NCBI RefSeq assembly: GCF_000172795.2
Contig: NZ_CP020947.1
Coordinates: 2,731,001 to 2,795,000 of the forward strand
Source of the DNA: Rhizobium sp. CIAT894
GTDB taxonomy: Bacteria > Pseudomonadota > Alphaproteobacteria > Rhizobiales > Rhizobiaceae
Reading direction: 5' to 3'
Length of the DNA: 64,000 nucleotides
A program made the translations under genes and the position numbers. Below the pieces are notes generated by a model, which saw only the letters and a list, made by a program, of their open reading frames with translations, had not been told where the DNA came from and ran no database searches. Each line of letters opens with the position of its first letter. Positions within the stretch are counted from its first letter, which is position 1. Positions 59,199-64,000 of this stretch are shown piece after piece.

Positions 59199-59582
59199 AT
59201 GCCGGGTATCAGCATGCGCTATATCGTCGACGACGTCGACGCCGCGCTGGAATTCTACACGAGACATCTCGGCTTCACGGTCGCGCTTCACCCTGCCCCC
59301 AGCTTTGCCATCCTCACCAGGGACGGTTTTCGTCTGCTCGTCAGCGGCATGGTGGGACCGGGCGGCGCGTCCCAAGCAATGCCCGACGGGCGAACACCGG
59401 AGCCGGGCGGATGGAATCGTATCCAGATCGAGGTCGCAGACCTGGAGGCTGAGGTCGCCACGCTGCGCCAGGCGGGCGCGCGGTTTCGCAATGAAATCGT
59501 CCAGGGCATCGGCGGCAAGCAGATCCTGCTCGAAGACCCGGCCGGAAACCCGATCGAGCTCTTCGAAGCACCGAAGAGATGA
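59199..59582 (+). CDS. VOC family protein (glyoxalase/bleomycin-resistance type)
   Basis: 127 residues from the ATG at 59199 with GGAGGAA upstream (another ATG at 59187 possible). Single VOC domain: SMRYIVDDVDAALEFYTRHLGF, then PSFAILTRDGFRLLVSG, GGWNRIQIEVADLEAEVATLR and QILLEDPAGNPIELFE with a metal Glu at the end. Cytoplasmic; could bind or modify a toxic small molecule. No partner gene. The leading extended frame is only shadow. Confidence 0.85.
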   Translation: MPGISMRYIVDDVDAALEFYTRHLGFTVALHPAPSFAILTRDGFRLLVSGMVGPGGASQAMPDGRTPEPGGWNRIQIEVADLEAEVATLRQAGARFRNEIVQGIGGKQILLEDPAGNPIELFEAPKR

Positions 59583-59748
59583 AAGCTGCGGCAGCGGTCA
59601 TGCTCGCGCGTCGACTGAATTGCACGCGAGAACCTGATGACGGCGGGCCAGCATCGACGTTGAGCACGGCCAGAATGGCGGCTGCGCCTTGCTACCTGTG
59701 TGCGAGCGTGTAGTTTCGGACCAGCATCAATGCAGAGGTAGGAAAAAC

Positions 59749-61080
59749 ATGTCCGAATCCGCGGGCGGGCTCTTCGACTATGTCGGGATACTAGCCGTGT
59801 TGCTTCTCGTGGCTGCCAATGGCTTCTTCGTCGCCGCCGAATTCGCGCTGGTGTCGGTGAGGCGCAGCCGTGTCACCGAACTTGCCGCAGCAGGCCGCAT
59901 GAATGCCTCCGCCCTCCAGCGCGCCGTCGACAATCTCGACGCCAACCTCGCGGCCACTCAGCTCGGCATCACCATCTCCTCGCTCGCCCTCGGCTGGGTC
60001 GGCGAACCGGCGCTTGCCCATCTGATCGAGCCGCTGCTGTCCTGGCTGCCCGGACAGTGGGCGACGACAGGCGCTCATACCGTCGCCATCGTGATTGCCT
60101 TCGTCATCATCACGGCATTGCACATCGTGCTCGGCGAGCTCGCGCCGAAAAGCCTGGCTCTTCAGCGCAGCGAAGCCACCTCGCTTGCCGTGGTGCGTCC
60201 ACTCGGGCTTTTCCTGGTGCTGTTCAAGCCGGCGATCTTCACCCTGAACGGCATGGGCAACCTCGTACTCCGGGCGGTCGGACTTCGCGCCGGGACAGGC
60301 GAATCGTCGTTCCACTCGCCACAGGAATTGAAGCTGCTGGTCGCCGAGAGCCAGGAGGCCGGCCTCTTGAACCAGGTGCAGCAGCAACTCGTCGAACGGG
60401 TCTTCAACATCGGCGACAGGCCGATCTCCGACATCATGACCCCGCGTCTCGATATCGAATGGTTCGATGCCGACGACAGCGAGGCCGAGATCCTCAAGAC
60501 GATCCGCGAATGCGCCCACGAACAATTGCTGGTCGCCCGCGGCTCGATCGACGAACCGATCGGCATGGTGCTGAAGAAGGACCTTCTCGATCAGGTTCTC
60601 GACGGCGGCAAGGTCAGGCCGATGGCAGTGATCAAGCAGCCGCTGGTGCTGCACGAGGGCACCTCGGTTGTGCGCGTGCTCGACAGTTTCAAGGCCTCCC
60701 CTGTCCGGCTCGCCATTATCATCGACGAATATGGCAGCCTGGAAGGCATCGTTACCCAGACCGATCTGCTCGAAGCCATTGCCGGCGACCTGCCGGGATC
60801 CAACGAAGAGCCCGACATCATTGTGCGCGAAGACGGATCGCTGCTGATCGATGCGATGATGCCGGCCTTCGACGCCTTCGAGCGGCTGGGTCTGCGCGAT
60901 CGTCCGGATGCCGACTTCCATACGCTTGCGGGCTTCGCGCTGCACCAGCTACAGCACATCCCCGAAGCCGGCGAAACCTTCGTTTTCGATAGCTGGCGCT
61001 TCGAAGTGCTCGATATGGACGGCATGCGCATCGACAAGATGCTGGCGACGCGCATCCAGGCGGACGGAGTGGAAGCCTGA
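59749..61080 (+). CDS. CNNM/CorC-type membrane transporter with CBS pair (hemolysin family)
   Basis: 443 residues from the ATG at 59749. DUF21/CNNM transmembrane domain 10-190 (AANGFFVAAEFALVSVRRSRVTELAAAGR, LAATQLGITISSLALGWVGEP, HIVLGELAPKSLALQRSE, each a family block), two CBS domains about 215-340 (DIMTPRLDIEWFD, LVARGSIDEPIGMVLKKDLL, RLAIIIDEYGSLEGIVTQTDLL) and a CorC_HlyC domain at the end (FHTLAGFALHQLQHIPEAGETF). Mg2+/Co2+ export or homeostasis in related proteins; haemolysin name is historical. Confidence 0.92.
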   Translation: MSESAGGLFDYVGILAVLLLVAANGFFVAAEFALVSVRRSRVTELAAAGRMNASALQRAVDNLDANLAATQLGITISSLALGWVGEPALAHLIEPLLSWLPGQWATTGAHTVAIVIAFVIITALHIVLGELAPKSLALQRSEATSLAVVRPLGLFLVLFKPAIFTLNGMGNLVLRAVGLRAGTGESSFHSPQELKLLVAESQEAGLLNQVQQQLVERVFNIGDRPISDIMTPRLDIEWFDADDSEAEILKTIRECAHEQLLVARGSIDEPIGMVLKKDLLDQVLDGGKVRPMAVIKQPLVLHEGTSVVRVLDSFKASPVRLAIIIDEYGSLEGIVTQTDLLEAIAGDLPGSNEEPDIIVREDGSLLIDAMMPAFDAFERLGLRDRPDADFHTLAGFALHQLQHIPEAGETFVFDSWRFEVLDMDGMRIDKMLATRIQADGVEA

Positions 61081-61171
61081 TCGCATCGCATCAAGCTTGC
61101 TTCATACCACGCTCTTCAGTTCTTTGTTGATGCGTGCCGCCCCGGAACCGCTGCAATGTCCGGGACAAGCA

Positions 61172-62593
61172 TTAGCCGACGGCCAGCGTCCAGAGCATTC
61201 CTGAGATCGCGCAGGCAAGCAGCGTCGTGATGACCGACGTCTTGAACCGGAAGATGGCGACGGCGGCGGCGGCCGACAGCGCCATGGCCGGCGGCACGGC
61301 CGATTGCAGCAGGGGGATATCGAGCCGCAAACCGCCAAGGTGGATCGTCGCGACCTCGGCAAACAGCGTGTGCAGGCCGAACCAAATGGCGAGATTGAGG
61401 ATGACGCCCACCACCGCAGCCGTGATGGCCGACATCGCGCCGGCGAGCGCGACATTGCCGCGCAATTTTTCGATGAACGGCGCGCCGAGAAAGATCCAGA
61501 GGAAACAGGGGACGAACGTCACCCAGGTCGTCAGGATTGCCGCAAGCGTGGCTGCGAGCATCGGATCGAGCGATCCGGGATTGCGGTAGGCGCCCATGAA
61601 GCCGACGAACTGAAGGACCATGATCAGCGGCCCCGGCGTCGTCTCGGCCATGCCGAGACCATCGAGCATCTCGCCCGCTTTCAGCCAGCCGAAACGCTGC
61701 ACCGCCTCCTGCGCGACATAGGCGAGCGCGGCATAGGCCCCGCCGAAGGTGACGACCGCCATCTTGCTGAAGAACAGCCCGATTTGGCTGAAGACGTCGC
61801 CCGGCCCGAAGAACGCGTAAAGCGCTGCGACGGGCACGAGCCAGAGGGCAAGCAGCGCCGCCGAGATCCGCAGCGACCAGGCGAGATTGGGGCGGGCATG
61901 ATCAGGTATGCCCTCGCCGAGCGCCGAGTCGGCATCAGACAGCACCGCGCTGCTGGCGGCCTTGTGGCCGCCGCCGGGGCTGAAGGCCTCGAGCCCGAAG
62001 CGGCCGCCGAGAAAACCGGCGATGGCGGCAGCCAGCACGATCAGCGGGAACGGCACGCGAAAGAAGAAAATGGCAACGAAGGCCGCGGCCGCAATCGCCA
62101 GCATGACGCGATTCCTCAGCGCCCGACCGCCGATGCGGATGACGGCCTGCACGACGACGGCAAGCACGGCCGCCTTCAGCCCGAAGAACAGGCCGGCGAC
62201 GATGCCGACGCTGCCATAGGCCGCATAGATATAGCTGAGGACGAGGATCGACAGGAAGCCCGGCAGCACGAACAAGATGCCGGCGACGAGACCGCCCAAT
62301 GTGCGGTGCATCAACCAGCCGATATAGACGGCGAGTTGCTGCGCCTCGGGGCCGGGAAGCAGCATGCAATAATTCAGCGCATGCAGGAAACGGTGCTCGC
62401 CGATCCATCGTTTCTCGTCGACGATGATCCGATGCATGACGGCGATCTGGCCGGCCGGGCCTCCGAAGCTCAAGGCGGCGACGCGCAGCCACACCCGGAA
62501 GGCCTCTCCGAACGAGATACCGTGGTGATTCCCCTCGCCCGCGTCCTTCCGCCCCGCCTGCCCGGCGGGCACATTCTGTGTCATATCGACCAT
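61172..62593 (-). CDS. chrA: Chromate efflux transporter ChrA
   Basis: 473 residues from the ATG at 62593, 1 bp after the chrB stop. Two homologous CHR halves, each ~190 residues: SFGGPAGQIAVMHRIIVDEKRWI and ALNYCMLLPGPEAQQLAVYIGW in the first, then TFGGAYAALAYVAQEAVQRFGWL and GLGMAETTPGPLIMVLQFVGFMGA in the second. These are the conserved chromate-family blocks. About eleven to twelve helices; expels chromate, probably by proton antiport. Follows chrB on the same strand, so co-transcribed. Confidence 0.95.
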   Translation of the reverse strand: MVDMTQNVPAGQAGRKDAGEGNHHGISFGEAFRVWLRVAALSFGGPAGQIAVMHRIIVDEKRWIGEHRFLHALNYCMLLPGPEAQQLAVYIGWLMHRTLGGLVAGILFVLPGFLSILVLSYIYAAYGSVGIVAGLFFGLKAAVLAVVVQAVIRIGGRALRNRVMLAIAAAAFVAIFFFRVPFPLIVLAAAIAGFLGGRFGLEAFSPGGGHKAASSAVLSDADSALGEGIPDHARPNLAWSLRISAALLALWLVPVAALYAFFGPGDVFSQIGLFFSKMAVVTFGGAYAALAYVAQEAVQRFGWLKAGEMLDGLGMAETTPGPLIMVLQFVGFMGAYRNPGSLDPMLAATLAAILTTWVTFVPCFLWIFLGAPFIEKLRGNVALAGAMSAITAAVVGVILNLAIWFGLHTLFAEVATIHLGGLRLDIPLLQSAVPPAMALSAAAAVAIFRFKTSVITTLLACAISGMLWTLAVG

Positions 62594-62594
62594 C

Positions 62595-63416
62595 TCATGC
62601 CCTCTTTTTCGGCGCGGGCCAATTGTGGGTTTCCTCGGTCGCATCGCGGCACCAGCGGAAGAAGGCGTCGTAGAGAAGCATCCCCGCCTCGAGCTGTTCC
62701 AGATCGTCGGAATACATTCTGGAGAGACCGAGCGAGGCGGCAAGCAGGCCCGATGCCTCGGGCGCGAGATCGAGCCTTGCCGTATCCGCCGCCCTGACGA
62801 TTTTCGCCAGGTGCAGGAGCGGTTCGGACGCCAGCCCGAATTCCTCGACCATCAGGTCGAAGGTGCAGAACTCGCCGCGATGGCTCCAGAACACGTCCTC
62901 GATATCGAAAGGCACGGCCCCGAAGCGCTCGCCGACGGCGATGACGTCAGGCGCCGGCACGAACAGGAAGACGGCGTGGGCATCGACGAAGCGCCGGATC
63001 AGCCAGGGACAGGCGATGCGGTCGATCTTCGGCCGCGCCCTGGTCACCCAGACGGTGCGCCCCTGCCTGTCGCGGCGCGGCAGCTTCGCCTCTGGTACGA
63101 CAGGTCCGGCCGCAACCCAGGCTTCGAAGCCGCCTTCGAGGCTTTCTGCCTCGATCCCGGCATGTCTGAGATAAGCGGCAACGCCATGGCTGAGCTTGGC
63201 GCCCCTCTGGCACACCACCACAACGGCATCGGCATCGGCATCGATGCTATCGACCCAGGATGCAACGTCGGTATAGTCGCGCCGGATCGAGCCCGGAACC
63301 AGGCGCGGATCGAGCGCGAAATCCTCCTGCGTACGCACATCGATGATGGTAGGCGCACCGGGAGTTCCGATGAGGCGATTGAGCTTGTCGGGAGAAATTT
63401 CGAGAAATGACGGCAT
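62595..63416 (-). CDS. chrB: Rhodanese-ChrB chromate-resistance regulator
   Basis: 273 residues from the ATG at 63416. N-terminal rhodanese domain (about 1-110) with the active-site Cys in VVVVCQRGAKLSHGVA; C-terminal ChrB domain with TRARPKIDRIACPWLIRRFVDAHAVFLFVP (in pieces) and FDIEDVFWSHRGEFCTFDLMV. ChrB is a chromate-sensing regulator; in typical chrB the N-terminus is DNA-binding, while here it is rhodanese, so it may reduce chromate or sense via sulfane sulfur. Adjacent to chrA by 1 bp, first gene of chrBA. Confidence 0.9.
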   Translation of the reverse strand: MPSFLEISPDKLNRLIGTPGAPTIIDVRTQEDFALDPRLVPGSIRRDYTDVASWVDSIDADADAVVVVCQRGAKLSHGVAAYLRHAGIEAESLEGGFEAWVAAGPVVPEAKLPRRDRQGRTVWVTRARPKIDRIACPWLIRRFVDAHAVFLFVPAPDVIAVGERFGAVPFDIEDVFWSHRGEFCTFDLMVEEFGLASEPLLHLAKIVRAADTARLDLAPEASGLLAASLGLSRMYSDDLEQLEAGMLLYDAFFRWCRDATEETHNWPAPKKRA

Positions 63417-63750
63417 GACGCGTCCTCCGTAGATCGGGTTTACCGGACGCGATTCTTCAGCATGACGCCTCGTGGGGTGATCGCGACCCCAGAACCAAAG
63501 CATTGGCAAAGAGACGCCATCCTGTCAAGGACGACGCCTCCGCTGCGGTTATGCCTGTCTACACGGCAGCTGCGCTGTGCGTATGACAATGCCCTATCTC
63601 GTCCGGTGTCATCCTCCGCAATGCCTTTCGCCTGCTGTTCAAGGAGCCGCTCACATCCCAAAAACCTCGCCAACACAAACACTTCGGCCCCAGAATGGAA
63701 CAAAAAGCCCACTCGGCCATTTCTCTCTCACCGAAAGAGGAGAAAGTACC
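63417..63750. other. Gap with no supported gene
   Basis: 334 bp between chrB and the next start. It holds the chrB promoter by position and no repeat or hairpin I can support; longer frames over it lack start context. Confidence 0.4.
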
Positions 63751-64000
63751 ATGACGTACGACCCCAATAATGCCAACGACCCGAACCGCCCGCTGAACCC
63801 GAATCTGGATCTGCGCACCACGCCGAGCGCGCGCAGCAGCAACACATGGGTTGTCTGGGTCGCCGCATTGGCCGTGATCGCTGTCGCTGCATTCGCCTAC
63901 TCGCAGTGGAGCACCCCCGGCACATCCCCGGACACGACAGCTTCCACGACCCAATCCGAGCCGGCGCCGGTCAAGCCGATTGCTCCGACCGACAACAGCG
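63751..64000 (+). CDS. Membrane-anchored protein, N-terminal part (runs off window)
   Basis: The ATG at 63751 has GAGGAGAAAG nine bases upstream. 83 residues are visible: an Asn/Pro-rich N-terminus (MTYDPNNANDPNRPLNPN), a TM helix (WVVWVAALAVIAVAAFAY) and a Ser/Thr/Pro-rich linker after it (SQWSTPGTSPDTTAS). This is the usual build of a small anchored periplasmic or low-complexity membrane protein. The rest and thus the family cannot be told. Confidence 0.7.
   Translation, partial: MTYDPNNANDPNRPLNPNLDLRTTPSARSSNTWVVWVAALAVIAVAAFAYSQWSTPGTSPDTTASTTQSEPAPVKPIAPTDNS

Overview
The window is GC-rich chromosome- or chromid-type DNA of a Rhizobiales alphaproteobacterium. A Rhizobium of the leguminosarum/etli group fits best: intergenic spaces are full of rhizobial mosaic repeats, the lumazine synthase is the riboswitch-controlled RibH2 type, and many small families (DUF2277, DUF4168, DUF1194, GCG-CRPN, RcnB-like, BTLCP cysteine proteinase) are typical of this order. 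This assignment is inferred from gene content only. No rRNA, tRNA, CRISPR array, insertion sequence or prophage was seen.

Layout. 1-2.3 kb: end of an alcohol dehydrogenase, an MFS exporter and a mosaic repeat. 2.3-11.3 kb: a galactoside catabolic operon on the minus strand (solute-binding protein, two permeases, ATPase, GH42 beta-galactosidase) facing a divergent ROK regulator with a palindromic operator candidate. 11.4-31 kb: mostly small regulator-plus-target units: DMT transporter/MocR, a CHASE4 histidine kinase with a lone receiver, a beta-propeller/HTH/DUF899 cluster, AraC/PhyH oxygenase, LysR, ArsR-MFS, and a class III adenylate cyclase. 31.2-36.1 kb: FMN riboswitch plus ribH, a VOC protein, a DUF1194 von Willebrand-like protein, and a LysR/SDR/RidA unit.

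36.3-38.6 kb is an AT-rich island with two minus-strand genes: a RelA/SpoT-type nucleotide synthetase with a TPR-like C-terminal half, and a two-helix membrane protein resembling Pycsar effectors (PycTM). This is the best candidate for an undescribed nucleotide-signalling or defence unit. Next to it, 38.7-44.4 kb, is a FecR-TPR-outer-membrane-barrel gene overlapping a CHASE2 adenylate cyclase gene, resembling the NsrA/CyaK plant-signal pair of Sinorhizobium meliloti.

44.5-53.5 kb: small metabolic and regulatory genes, a classical leader-peptide/terminator attenuator in front of a nucleotidyltransferase-fold gene, and a secreted protein with about 28 eight-residue repeats. 53.6-58.4 kb: a complete zinc-starvation regulon (zur, znuB, znuC, znuA, a COG0523 metallochaperone GTPase and a small Cys-rich protein) with palindromic Zur-box candidates. 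58.5-64 kb: an RcnB-like protein, a VOC protein, a CNNM/CorC-type transporter, the chromate-resistance pair chrB-chrA, and the start of a membrane-anchored protein that runs off the window.
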